Positions 38,971 through 47,495 of a stretch of 64,000 nt of DNA are shown piece after piece. A model generated the notes under the pieces. It was given only the letters and a program-made list of their open reading frames with translations, was not told where the DNA came from and searched no databases. Position 1 is the stretch's first letter; every line of letters starts with the position of its first letter. The stretch comes from Nitrospirota bacterium (GTDB lineage: Bacteria; Nitrospirota; 9FT-COMBO-42-15; HDB-SIOI813), in assembly GCA_020846775.1 (NCBI GenBank), contig JADLDG010000023.1:1-64000 (forward strand). Reading direction: 5' to 3'. A program made the translations under genes and the position numbers.

Positions 38971-39906
38971 ATGGATAAGGTCGTTATAAAAACGGAGAAT
39001 TTGACAAAGGTCTTTAAGGTTGGTTTCAGGGGAAAGGGAGTTGCTGCATTAAAAGGACTTAGCCTTGAGGTAAATGAAGGTGAAATATTTGGTTTTCTTG
39101 GTCCTAATGGGGCAGGTAAGACAACCACTATTAAGATTCTTATGGGATTTATATATCCCACTTCCGGAAAGGCATGGATATTAGATAAAGAAGCAAATGA
39201 TATTGAAGTAAAGAATCATATTGGATTCCTTCCTGAGCAGCCATATTTTTATGACTATCTTACCTCGCTGGAATTCCTGCGATTCTATGGACAATTATTT
39301 GGATTGGAAAGAGATGACTTAAGGGCGAGGATGGACAATCTTCTCTATTTGGTCGGACTTGAAGATGCATCAGATACCCAGCTTCGGAAATTTTCCAAAG
39401 GAATGCTCCAGAGGATAGGAATCGCCCAGGCATTGATTAACAGGCCTGACCTTATAGTTCTTGATGAACCTATGTCCGGGCTTGATCCGATAGGTAGGAA
39501 GGAAATACGGGATATCATCCTGCGGCTTAAAGATGATGGTAAGACCGTCTTTTTCAGCACCCATATAATCCCTGATGTTGAGATGATCTGTGACAGGGTT
39601 GGTATACTTATGAAGGGTGAACTGGTAAACGTAGGCAGGTTGGATGAGATAATGGATGCGAAGGTCAAATATGTGGAAATTAATGCAAGGAATGTCAGCA
39701 AGGAGATGTTGGCACATATGGAGGCTATGGGTTTCTCAATCTATGAAACCTGGGAGAATGCAGCAATAAGGGTATCTGATGAAAACAGAGTTGATGTAAT
39801 ATTGCAACTGATAATGGATGGAAAGGGGAGGGTCGTCTCCGTTATACCTCATCGTGAAACCCTGGAAGAACACTTTTTGAAAAAGATAGGAGGAGGGAAT
39901 TCTTGA
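38971..39906 (+). CDS. ABC transporter ATP-binding protein, PilH-like by context
   Basis: 311 residues. Walker A GPNGAGKTT at 44-52, Q-loop in LPEQPYF, signature KFSKGMLQRIG at 140-150, Walker B LIVLDEPMSGLD at 161-172 and H-loop STH at 196-198. A C-terminal extension of about 90 residues follows. Belongs to the ABC-2/CcmA-like group and pairs with the permease that overlaps its stop. In Myxococcus the equivalent PilH is needed for type IV pili; here the role is inferred from the pilins upstream. Confidence 0.9.
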   Translation: MDKVVIKTENLTKVFKVGFRGKGVAALKGLSLEVNEGEIFGFLGPNGAGKTTTIKILMGFIYPTSGKAWILDKEANDIEVKNHIGFLPEQPYFYDYLTSLEFLRFYGQLFGLERDDLRARMDNLLYLVGLEDASDTQLRKFSKGMLQRIGIAQALINRPDLIVLDEPMSGLDPIGRKEIRDIILRLKDDGKTVFFSTHIIPDVEMICDRVGILMKGELVNVGRLDEIMDAKVKYVEINARNVSKEMLAHMEAMGFSIYETWENAAIRVSDENRVDVILQLIMDGKGRVVSVIPHRETLEEHFLKKIGGGNS

Positions 39907-40691
39907 AGGCACTGACTATAGCAAGAAATACATTTAGAGAGGCCATCAGAGATCGGATTCTCTATAACCTGCTCTTCTTTGCCCTCCTCATGATAATGGT
40001 ATCTCTCCTCCTTGCGACCTTAACAGTGGGTGAACCGTCAAAGATCATTATTGATATAGGTCTCGGAAGTATCAATATATTCGGTGCGCTTATCGCTATA
40101 TTCCTGGGGATAGGACTAATAATTAAAGAGATCGAGAAAAAGACAATTTACAACATACTTTCTAAACCAGTGCACCGCTTTCAGTTTATTGCCGGGAAGT
40201 ACCTTGGGCTTCTTGTCACTATAATGGTAAATATAGTAATTATGGGAGCAGGTCTGTATCTTATCCTTATTATAAATGAGCTTCGATGGGGGCATGATTT
40301 ATCTAACATTAATCTTGATATCTGGAAGGCTATTTATTTGATATTTATAGAGTTGATGGTTGTGACAGCACTTGCACTTATGTTCTCTACTTTTTCGAGT
40401 TCATCAACTTTAAGTGCCATATTCACAATAGCGGTATATTTTATTGGCCATCTTACTGAAGAACTCAAACTATTAGGTGACAAATTCCCTGGCACTTATC
40501 TGGAACGTCTTATTGATTTATTTTATTACCTGCTGCCGAATTTTGATAACTTTAATGTTAAAGGCAAGGTGGTTCACGGAATTTTTGTTTCTCCAAATTA
40601 TATGATAATGGTCACCCTTTATGGTTTCCTGTATATTGCAGCTGTATTGGTTATTTCAGGAGTAATCTTTCAGCGAAGGGATTTTAAGTAG
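39903..40691 (+). CDS. ABC-2 type permease, PilI-like by context
   Basis: 262 residues from TTG 39903 with AGGAGG upstream, overlapping the ATPase stop by four bases. About six membrane helices, starting with the typical MKALTIARNTFREAIRDRIL and ending in a helix followed by QRRDF. It would form the membrane half of the exporter. The last eight bases overlap the convergent fmdB gene on the other strand. Confidence 0.88.
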   Translation: MKALTIARNTFREAIRDRILYNLLFFALLMIMVSLLLATLTVGEPSKIIIDIGLGSINIFGALIAIFLGIGLIIKEIEKKTIYNILSKPVHRFQFIAGKYLGLLVTIMVNIVIMGAGLYLILIINELRWGHDLSNINLDIWKAIYLIFIELMVVTALALMFSTFSSSSTLSAIFTIAVYFIGHLTEELKLLGDKFPGTYLERLIDLFYYLLPNFDNFNVKGKVVHGIFVSPNYMIMVTLYGFLYIAAVLVISGVIFQRRDFK

Positions 40692-40998
40692 CCGGTTCTT
40701 TTTTATCAGGTGCTGATGAAGCAGTTTCAGCAGGTTTATCCTCCTTCTTATCTTCCTTCTTTTCTGAAACCTTATTCTGACCATTTATAGACTTAGATGG
40801 CTCTGCAGGCGGTTTACCTTTTGAAGAATAGTCTGTTACGTACCATCCACTTCCTTTAAACATCAGGCCAGCAGGAGAGATTACCTTCGACATCGAACCA
40901 TTACATTTCTCGCAAACGGTTATAGGCTGGTCACTCATTTTCTGAATAATCTCTATTTTATGACCGCACTTAGCGCACTTGTATTCATAAATTGGCAT
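40684..40998 (-). CDS. FmdB-family zinc ribbon protein
   Basis: 104 residues. N-terminal FmdB ribbon MPIYEYKCAKCGHKIE with second pair CEKCNG and GSGWYVTDY, then a lysine/glutamate/proline-rich tail (SEKKEDKKEDKPAE) that looks disordered. Such proteins are putative regulators; the exact function is unknown. It converges on and overlaps the ABC permease. The start is clear from the family N-terminus. Confidence 0.9.
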   Translation of the reverse strand: MPIYEYKCAKCGHKIEIIQKMSDQPITVCEKCNGSMSKVISPAGLMFKGSGWYVTDYSSKGKPPAEPSKSINGQNKVSEKKEDKKEDKPAETASSAPDKKEPAT

Positions 40999-41025
40999 TT
41001 GAAGATTACCTCCGTAAGTAAAAAA

Positions 41026-42222
41026 TTATACAAGCTGTTTTATTGCTGATTCAAGCCTGTCGAGTCCCTTTTCTATATTGTCCATGGATGTAGCAAATGA
41101 CAGCCTCAAAAAGCCCGGGGCGCCAAACGCATCACCGGGTACGGCGGCCACTTTTGCCTCATTTAAGAAATACTCTGCCAGCTTGACAGATGAATCCACT
41201 GTAGTATTGTTAAATTTTCTGCCTAATATTCCGGAAATATTAGGAAATACATAAAATGACCCGATCGGCATGAAACAGGAAATGCCGGCTATCCCCCGCA
41301 GCCTGTTGACGATATAATGTCTCCTCTTGTCGAACCTCTCAACCATTGCTCTAATGAAATCCTCATATTTACCACTCAGTGCCTCAAGTGCAGCCTTTTG
41401 AGATATTGAAGTCGGGTTTGAAGTACTCTGACTTTGAATATTGCCCATTGCTTCAATAATTTCACGGGGACCGGCAGCATATCCTATTCTCCAGCCAGTC
41501 ATCGCATAAGACTTTGAAACGCCATTTATGACAACAGTAAGCTTGAATATATCGCTGTTTAATGATGCGATACTTGTATGTTTGAACCCATCATAAACTA
41601 TGCCCTCATAGATCTCATCTGAAATAACATAAATATTGTGCCTTACTGCTATCCCGGCGATTTTTTCAAGGTGATCTTTGTCATATGCAGACCCTACAGG
41701 ATTAGAAGGGCTGTTTAGGATTAATCCTTTGGTCTTATCAGTAATTAGACTCTCCAGGATCTCAGGTTTGAGAAGAAAACCTTCATCTTCAAGAGTACCG
41801 GCAATCACTGGTTTTGCACCGCATAGCAGGATCTGCTCCGGATAGGTAACCCAATAGGGAGACGGGATTATAATCTCATCTCCTTCCTCAAATAAAGCCA
41901 TAGAAAGATTGTAGAGGCTATGCTTGGCGCCACATGATATAAGCACCTCTTCAGGTTTATACAAAAGGCCGTGTTGCCTGGCCAGCCTTTCAGCAACAGA
42001 CCTTCTGAGTTCTATTATTCCGGAGGATGGGGTATATTTAGTGAACCCATCGTTAATTGCCGATATAGCAGCAATCTTAATCCCATCCGGGGTATCGAAA
42101 TCCGGTTCACCGGCACTAAAACTGATTACATCTATGCCGTCTTTCTTCATCGACTTCGCTACTGCTTCTAATGCAAGGGTTGGTGATGGTTTTATTAATG
42201 ATACGCGTTTTGTAAGCTTCAT
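41026..42222 (-). CDS. aspC: Class I pyridoxal-phosphate aminotransferase (aspartate type)
   Basis: 398 residues. PLP lysine in NGVSKSYAMTGWRIGYAAG, substrate Arg in PGFLRLSFATSMDNIE, and start KRVSLIKPSPTLALEAVAKS, the AspB-like subgroup of aspartate aminotransferases found in thermophiles and many deep lineages. Interconverts aspartate and oxaloacetate with glutamate. Four bases downstream of coaD, so in an operon rsmD-coaD-aspC. Confidence 0.92.
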   Translation of the reverse strand: MKLTKRVSLIKPSPTLALEAVAKSMKKDGIDVISFSAGEPDFDTPDGIKIAAISAINDGFTKYTPSSGIIELRRSVAERLARQHGLLYKPEEVLISCGAKHSLYNLSMALFEEGDEIIIPSPYWVTYPEQILLCGAKPVIAGTLEDEGFLLKPEILESLITDKTKGLILNSPSNPVGSAYDKDHLEKIAGIAVRHNIYVISDEIYEGIVYDGFKHTSIASLNSDIFKLTVVINGVSKSYAMTGWRIGYAAGPREIIEAMGNIQSQSTSNPTSISQKAALEALSGKYEDFIRAMVERFDKRRHYIVNRLRGIAGISCFMPIGSFYVFPNISGILGRKFNNTTVDSSVKLAEYFLNEAKVAAVPGDAFGAPGFLRLSFATSMDNIEKGLDRLESAIKQLV

Positions 42223-42226
42223 CTAA

Positions 42227-42721
42227 TTAAAAGTCCTTTCTATCCTTAAACCTACTTTTTAATAATGTGTTTACATGACTCGGAACTAATGAAGAAATAT
42301 CACCATTTAAGCTGCTGACAACCTTAATGATAGTTGATGTAAGATATGAATATTCTTCGCTCGGCATGAGGAAAACAGTCTCAATTTTATCATCAAGTTT
42401 TCTATTCATAAGTGCCATTTGGAATTCATACTCGAAATCTGAAACCGCCCTTAGTCCCCTAATGATGGAAGATGCCCCCCTTTTTTTTGCAAAATCAACA
42501 AGAAGACCATCAAATACCTCAACAGTTACGTTTGGAAGATCCTTAATGGCCTCTCCAACCATGCCAATCCTTTCATCAATTGAAAAAAGCGCTGTCTTCT
42601 TTGGGTTAGGACCTATTCCGAGGATTATGTGATTGAATAGCCTCAAGCTCCGTTGAAGAATATCAAGGTGTCCATTAGTAATAGGGTCAAATGTCCCTGG
42701 ATATATCGCTGTTATTGCCAT
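42227..42721 (-). CDS. coaD: Pantetheine-phosphate adenylyltransferase
   Basis: 164 residues. Start YPGTFDPITNGHLDILQRSL carries the TxGH nucleotidyltransferase motif; RGLRAVSDFEYEFQMALMNR is the second signature, and SSTIIKVVSSLNGD the third. Makes dephospho-CoA from 4'-phosphopantetheine. Overlaps the rsmD end by 35 bases, the classical rsmD-coaD pair. Confidence 0.98.
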   Translation of the reverse strand: MAITAIYPGTFDPITNGHLDILQRSLRLFNHIILGIGPNPKKTALFSIDERIGMVGEAIKDLPNVTVEVFDGLLVDFAKKRGASSIIRGLRAVSDFEYEFQMALMNRKLDDKIETVFLMPSEEYSYLTSTIIKVVSSLNGDISSLVPSHVNTLLKSRFKDRKDF

Positions 42722-43274
42722 GTTTTCTGTAAACCGTTAAAGTCGAATCTCCATAGACATACTTGCCATAATCTTCAAAGTCTATCAGTAGATTCGGCAT
42801 AGAAACCTTTGAAGAATGTTCACAAATAAGAAATCCGTAACCCGCAATTCTAACATTTTTAATTATCTTTAACAAGAGGTCAGACCAATTATTATAATTA
42901 TATGGCGGGTCGGCAAATAATATGTCATAGGACCTTTCGCCCAGGGTTAATCTGTCAATAATGGTAATTGAATCTCCAAAGATAACTTCACATGATTGTT
43001 GAAATCCGCAAATCCTGATATTTTCTTTTAACACTCTTATATGTTTGACATGATTGTCTATTAATGTGGCGCACGCTGCACCTCGACTAATGGCTTCAAT
43101 TCCAACAGCACCCGACCCGGCGAAAAGGTCAAGAAACGTTGAGCCCACTATGTTGTCGCGACCTATTATGTTAAACAAAGACTCCCTTACCTTATCTGAA
43201 GTAGGTCTTATCTTAGTACCGGAAGGAACCTGGAGTTTACGACCCTTTGCACTCCCAGAGATAATCCTGAGCAT
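42687..43274 (-). CDS. rsmD: 16S rRNA (guanine966-N2)-methyltransferase
   Basis: 195 residues. Start ISGSAKGRKLQVPSGTKIRP, SAM motif FLDLFAGSGAVGIEAISRGA and catalytic DPPY in LFADPPYNYNNW. Methylates G966 of 16S rRNA. First gene of the operon; a candidate promoter lies between it and the divergent gene. Confidence 0.96.
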   Translation of the reverse strand: MLRIISGSAKGRKLQVPSGTKIRPTSDKVRESLFNIIGRDNIVGSTFLDLFAGSGAVGIEAISRGAACATLIDNHVKHIRVLKENIRICGFQQSCEVIFGDSITIIDRLTLGERSYDILFADPPYNYNNWSDLLLKIIKNVRIAGYGFLICEHSSKVSMPNLLIDFEDYGKYVYGDSTLTVYRKHGNNSDISRDI

Positions 43275-43319
43275 TGGTGTTATTACCTCATGAATATATA
43301 AACGTTGACAATAATCATA

Positions 43320-43348
43320 ACATTATGCTAACAAAAGGGTAACGTCAA
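43320..43348 (-). promoter_or_regulatory. Candidate promoter of rsmD-coaD-aspC
   Basis: Read on the - strand: TTGACG (43348-43343), 17 bases, TAATGT (43325-43320). Transcription would start near 43313, about 40 bases before the rsmD ATG. Also within the divergent gap to the Lrp-like gene, where TTGACA at 43305-43310 is a possible but poorer + strand -35. Confidence 0.5.
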
Positions 43349-43360
43349 TAGGGGGATAAC

Positions 43361-43603
43361 ATGATAAAAAAAAGCGGCAAGGTTTATTTATTAATAAATA
43401 CAGACATTGGCAAGGAGAGGATTGTAAGGGATGAATTAAGGAGGTTAGAGCATGTAAGTTGTGCAGATATGATTACGGGACGATATGACATTATCGCAAT
43501 TCTTGAAGGTGATGCTGTCGGCGACATATTTGCAACTGTCATCAGCAACATCAGGGCTATTAAAGGTATAGTCAGAACAGAATCAAATTTGGTTTTTGAG
43601 TAA
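43361..43603 (+). CDS. Stand-alone Lrp/AsnC ligand-binding (RAM) domain protein
   Basis: 80 residues with no DNA-binding domain. Residues 8-78 match the AsnC-type effector fold (LLINTDIGKERIVRDELRRL, ITGRYDIIAILEGDAVGDIF). Such small RAM proteins form dimers or octamers and are thought to bind amino acids and modulate other regulators. AGGGGG lies upstream. The gene stands alone, divergent from rsmD and convergent with a zinc ribbon gene. Confidence 0.85.
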   Translation: MIKKSGKVYLLINTDIGKERIVRDELRRLEHVSCADMITGRYDIIAILEGDAVGDIFATVISNIRAIKGIVRTESNLVFE

Positions 43604-43619
43604 TAACCAATAGTGCCAT

Positions 43620-43787
43620 TTATCTGTAAGGTAAAAAACCTCCCATCAGTATAAATGGTTTTTTGTTCTGCAAAATAGTGCTATCCAATAGAGTGCCACA
43701 GTTTACGCACCTCCAAGCATAGAAAACAAGTGAATAATCAGTGCATCTCTCTGATACCATGAACCCGCCGCATTTGGGACAATGCAT
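43620..43787 (-). CDS. Small zinc ribbon protein, function unknown
   Basis: 55 residues from ATG 43787, decided by AAGGAGGT nine bases upstream; a longer start nine codons earlier lacks a site. Two cysteine pairs (HCPKCGGF and RCVNCGTLLD) form a four-cysteine ribbon of the kind seen in small rubredoxin-like or regulatory proteins. No family assigned. Converges on the RAM-domain gene. Confidence 0.7.
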   Translation of the reverse strand: MHCPKCGGFMVSERCTDYSLVFYAWRCVNCGTLLDSTILQNKKPFILMGGFLPYR

Positions 43788-44163
43788 CTGTAACCTCCTT
43801 ATGGAATGAGACAATTGTTTGGTTCATCTTTATATTTATATATTGTATTGAGCAAAATTAATGCCATCTATTTGACAAACATTTATTATTACTCATGAAT
43901 GACAATGTCGGATTAAAATAACAAAATAAATTAATGGGTTACAAAATGACGACTATATTGATAGGGGGTGTTCAGGCATTTAAGTGATCATTTCCCGGCC
44001 ACTAATCTGTGTTGGACGGGAGTCAAATTGTGCATAAAGTGACAAAATTATGTTCAGGCAGGCGTTGATCCTGATATTAAAATTGCAGATATATGATCCT
44101 ATATACAACATCCTTATAACGTCTGATAATAGATATTATGTAAACTCAGAATGGTTTGAACCC
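43788..44163. other. 376-base gap without a recognisable gene
   Basis: AT-rich sequence between the small zinc ribbon gene and tetR, both on the - strand. I see no ORF with a ribosome-binding site, no tRNA, no clear terminator for the tolC-tetR operon and no repeat shared with other gaps. TTGACA at about 43873 lacks a good -10. It may hold the zinc ribbon promoter or a small RNA; nothing supports either firmly. Confidence 0.6.
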
Positions 44164-44787
44164 TTAATCTCCTCTTAAAGTCCCATCAGTAAATATATAT
44201 ACAAACTCTTCTATATTCCGTTTAATCTCATTCTTCCCCAGGTTTCTGCCCTTAACGATCTCTTCCATATGAAAAAATGAAAATATCATACCAAGAAATG
44301 CCTTGGCTGCAATTTCAGACTGGAAATTTCTCAGCAGTCCATTCTTCTTCCGGATACTGAAATAATCAGCCAACAGGTTTATCATCTCATCAATAAATCT
44401 GCTGTGTACTTCTTTAATCTTTTCGGGATATAACTGAATTTCACATGTCATTATCCGGACTAATAATTTCCTCTCTTTCAGTGTTTCAACGAAACGTGTG
44501 CCAATCCTGATAAGCCCTTCACTATAATCGAATGAGTTGTTCTCCAGTTCAGGCAGAAGTACTTTGAGCTCTGGCAGGAATGAATAATTCTTCAGCGTTT
44601 CCTCAAAGAGTCTTTCTTTGGAACCGAAGTGTCTGAACAGGGTAACTTCCGTTACACCTGCTTCAGAAGAGATCTCTCTTGTGGAAGTGCCGGTATATCC
44701 CTTCAGGGAGATTAATTTCAAGGTTGCGGCAAGGAGCCTTTGATATGTATCTCCCCGTTTCCCGATCACATTGTTTACACTCTTCAT
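44164..44787 (-). CDS. TetR/AcrR-family transcriptional repressor
   Basis: 207 residues. N-terminal helix-turn-helix at about 16-60 (RLLAATLKLISLKGYTGTST, VTEVTLFRHFGSKERLFEET), then a helical ligand-binding domain. It starts inside the tolC-like gene (four-base ATGA overlap), so both are one mRNA. The palindrome in the tolC promoter is the obvious target, which implies autoregulation and derepression by a small molecule. Confidence 0.93.
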   Translation of the reverse strand: MKSVNNVIGKRGDTYQRLLAATLKLISLKGYTGTSTREISSEAGVTEVTLFRHFGSKERLFEETLKNYSFLPELKVLLPELENNSFDYSEGLIRIGTRFVETLKERKLLVRIMTCEIQLYPEKIKEVHSRFIDEMINLLADYFSIRKKNGLLRNFQSEIAAKAFLGMIFSFFHMEEIVKGRNLGKNEIKRNIEEFVYIFTDGTLRGD

Positions 44788-46109
44788 TTCTGACCCGGGT
44801 ATTCAGGCTTCTGTCCCTCCGCAACCACCTCGTTAAGAATCAGCCCCATTCTCTTTTTTAATTCAATAATCGCCAGCTGAAGATCTATAGTGTTGTTGGA
44901 GAGATCGCTTTGTGCTGTTACAAGTGTTGATTTGGCATCTATGACATCAGCATTAACAGCAAGTCCGTATGTGAATTGTTTAAATACTGTGTTGTAATTT
45001 TCCTCTGCAAATGATACCTGTGTCCTGTAAAACTCTATTGAAGAATTAATGGCATCTATATTGTATGAAGCGTCCCGAACCTCAATTTCAATCTCCTTTT
45101 TAAGGCTTATTTTATTTAATACGGCCTCTCTGTATTTACTTTCCGCCTCCCTGACCTCTGCCACCCTCAACCCACCCTCGTATAAAGGATATGTGAGGGT
45201 AATAGACGCAAACATACTCTCTTTGTTAAAGAAGGCAGATGCGACAGGGTCCTGGTCCCTTCCAGAGTAGACACCGTCGAGCCGCAGAGTAGGCTTGTAT
45301 CCAGCTTTAGCGTATTGCACGCCCTCTCTTGCGATTTCAACATCAGCACTTGATTTTAGATAATCCTTCCTGTTATTAAGTGCGGTTTGAATGAAATCAT
45401 TAATTGTACCATCAGGTACGTGCTTCTGCGGCGGCTCTGATATATCAAATCCAGGCTTTAGACCAATAAGCCTGGACAAGCGGACTTCTGAGGTTAGCAG
45501 CTCCTTCCTTACCCTTGAGAGATCAGCTTGTATGCCTGCTGTTTCTGCGTCAGCCCTCAGCACTGCGGTTTTTGTAACCTCGCCCACCTTGAATCGTGCA
45601 CTCGCCACTCTGCTCCATTCTTCAGCCCGTTTTAAGTCTGCCTCTTTTATTTCTATCTCTTTCTGAATCTTTAGCCTGCCTAAGTAAGCATATGATACCG
45701 CCAGAACTACGTCTTCCTTAGTAATTCCTACAACTTTTTCACCGGCATCAATCATGTGCTTTGCCTGTCTCAAGGCACTCCACTCTTTACCTCCCCTGTA
45801 CAGCGGCAGAGATATTGTCAGGCTGTAATTCAGACTGTAATCCGGCTGCAGGACAGTGATGGCGGAACTCTTTTCCTTTGAATACCTGGTGTAACTTCCC
45901 TCTGCAGTCAAAGATGGAAGAATGTTTGATACAGCCTTCTTCCTTGTCTGTTCCAGTTGATAAAGGCCCTCGCCGGCGACTTTTACAGCCTCATGATTTT
46001 TTAAAGCCAGGTTATATGCCTCATCAAGTGAAACCGTGAGATCGCCTGCACCGGCAGGATGGCATAAAAGAAGCAATACTGATAATACTGATAGAACGAT
46101 AAAATGCAT
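44784..46109 (-). CDS. TolC-family outer membrane efflux channel
   Basis: 441 residues from ATG 46109, decided by AAGGAGGTT six bases upstream; an earlier in-frame start is weaker. Signal peptide to about residue 21 (CHPAGAGD). Two repeats of the TolC fold with long coiled-coil helices; segments such as LTVSLDEAYNLALKNHEAVK, LTITYPLYEGGLRVAEVREA and FKQFTYGLAVNADVIDAKST are typical. Forms a trimeric duct across outer membrane and periplasm. No pump or membrane-fusion gene is next to it, so the partner must lie elsewhere. Confidence 0.93.
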   Translation of the reverse strand: MHFIVLSVLSVLLLLCHPAGAGDLTVSLDEAYNLALKNHEAVKVAGEGLYQLEQTRKKAVSNILPSLTAEGSYTRYSKEKSSAITVLQPDYSLNYSLTISLPLYRGGKEWSALRQAKHMIDAGEKVVGITKEDVVLAVSYAYLGRLKIQKEIEIKEADLKRAEEWSRVASARFKVGEVTKTAVLRADAETAGIQADLSRVRKELLTSEVRLSRLIGLKPGFDISEPPQKHVPDGTINDFIQTALNNRKDYLKSSADVEIAREGVQYAKAGYKPTLRLDGVYSGRDQDPVASAFFNKESMFASITLTYPLYEGGLRVAEVREAESKYREAVLNKISLKKEIEIEVRDASYNIDAINSSIEFYRTQVSFAEENYNTVFKQFTYGLAVNADVIDAKSTLVTAQSDLSNNTIDLQLAIIELKKRMGLILNEVVAEGQKPEYPGQK

Positions 46110-46163
46110 GTTTAACCTCCTTAAAATCATCTTAAATTACCCTGTTTTTTACTGCCTTACAGT

Positions 46164-46183
46164 ATGTTAGTAAGCACTAACAT
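46164..46183. promoter_or_regulatory. Palindromic TetR-type operator of tolC-tetR
   Basis: ATGTTAGT-AAGC-ACTAACAT: perfect eight-base arms around four bases, within the usual size range of TetR-family operators. It lies just downstream of the -10 of the candidate tolC promoter, where a bound dimer would block RNA polymerase. Confidence 0.75.
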
Positions 46184-46184
46184 T

Positions 46185-46213
46185 AAGCTACTATAAAGAA
46201 TCACACATGTCAA
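46185..46213 (-). promoter_or_regulatory. Candidate promoter of tolC-tetR
   Basis: Read on the - strand: TTGACA (46213-46208), 17 bases, TAGCTT (46190-46185). The -35 is perfect and the -10 poor, as is common for repressor-controlled genes. The palindromic operator follows directly. Confidence 0.6.
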
Positions 46214-46267
46214 TAACACCAATTAATTTTGCAGATTTATGTATTAGTATTTAATCCGGCAGTATAA

Positions 46268-47455
46268 TTAATAAATGTCATCGGGTGTCAATGCTGCATT
46301 GTCTTTACCCCTGCTGTATAATCTATAGTCAGATGACGAGTTGTCATCAGGATATTTTTCATATACAAACTGATTATGCCATTCATCCGAAATGATGGAG
46401 TCTCCAACGTATTTATCAGAATATAGGGTTGAAAGAGAGTCAGGAATATTTCCGTTGACCAGATAGTAATAACTGATTGCCCTTTTTAGTCGGTTCAGAT
46501 TAGCGGCTGTACGATACTGCCTGAGGGTATCTGATATCTCCTGCACTTTACCCAGACCCACCATTTCACCGGCTGGTAATAATAAAAGAATAAAGCTGAT
46601 TACGAAGATAAGAATTGCCATCTGAAATGCGTACTTCAGCCTGATCCTGTACTCTGCTTTTTCTTTATGTACCTCTGCAGATGTCTCTACTGGTTCAGTA
46701 TTACCTTGCCCTGATCCTGAATTTATCTGTTTATTTGACAGGGATGATGGTGTTATAAAACCTGACATCATCAGAGTCAGCATGATCCTGAAAACAGGGA
46801 ATTTCCCAAGTTGAGAGACTGTTAAAATATCAGAGATGTCACGATTACCGTCTACCAGATTATAAATTGATAATTCATCAGGACTTAATTTTGAAAATAG
46901 CTGCTCCACTTCACTTCCTTTGTCAGTTTGTGAAAATATGACATTAGCAGCAGGTATCTTGCTCTCAATGTAACCCCATTCATCAACCATTCTCGAGCCT
47001 TCCATAAGAATAAAATCAGTTTGTACCGGTATCTGAAATTCCCTGTCATAATCTATTTCACATGCGTTAAACTTATAGTGCCCGTCTCTCCATCTCAACA
47101 CATGAAAAATTACATCCATCAGCTGCTGCTGCAAGGCATCTTTTACATCATCTGTGGATATTAGACCGGAAGAAACGAATAATTTACCTATTTTATCCTT
47201 TGACACCTCCTGCATGCGCAGGGTATTCTCGACATTCCGTTCTGTCAGTTTGCCGGAATTAACAAGTATCTCTCCGAGACGCTTGGTTTCCCCCCCGAAT
47301 ATGGATGTGGCGAACACAAGCTGACCATTGTCAAAATACAAAGATGTTGATTCATTTTCATGTGAGATGGAGACAACTCCGCTCTTTTTTTGCATGGAGA
47401 TGAGTTGCAGTATCTCTGCCAGGCCGAACTCTTTTATAGAACCTTCTAAGGACAT
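46268..47455 (-). CDS. DUF4388 (PATAN-type) domain fused to membrane-anchored GspG-like domain
   Basis: 395 residues. Residues 1-150 match DUF4388: SLEGSIKEFGLAEILQLISM, KSGVVSISHENESTSLYFDN and GHYKFN. A helical segment follows, then a single membrane helix (about 277-294) and a C-terminal domain whose pattern (RLKRAISYYYLVNGNIPDSL, DEWHNQFVYEKYP, DYRLYSRGKDN) resembles the C-terminal part of type II secretion major pseudopilin GspG. DUF4388/PATAN domains occur in signalling and gliding/pilus regulators. It follows the plsY-TPR fusion by 40 bases and is probably co-transcribed with it. Role unknown. Confidence 0.7.
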   Translation of the reverse strand: MSLEGSIKEFGLAEILQLISMQKKSGVVSISHENESTSLYFDNGQLVFATSIFGGETKRLGEILVNSGKLTERNVENTLRMQEVSKDKIGKLFVSSGLISTDDVKDALQQQLMDVIFHVLRWRDGHYKFNACEIDYDREFQIPVQTDFILMEGSRMVDEWGYIESKIPAANVIFSQTDKGSEVEQLFSKLSPDELSIYNLVDGNRDISDILTVSQLGKFPVFRIMLTLMMSGFITPSSLSNKQINSGSGQGNTEPVETSAEVHKEKAEYRIRLKYAFQMAILIFVISFILLLLPAGEMVGLGKVQEISDTLRQYRTAANLNRLKRAISYYYLVNGNIPDSLSTLYSDKYVGDSIISDEWHNQFVYEKYPDDNSSSDYRLYSRGKDNAALTPDDIY

Positions 47456-47495
47456 TCCTTTATTTTAATCCAAACCATTAATCAATTATTATCTC

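Noticed and set aside
43860-43930. A + strand promoter and small gene in the 376-base gap
   Set aside because: TTGACA is present but no matching -10, and the only short ORF (17 codons) lacks a ribosome-binding site.
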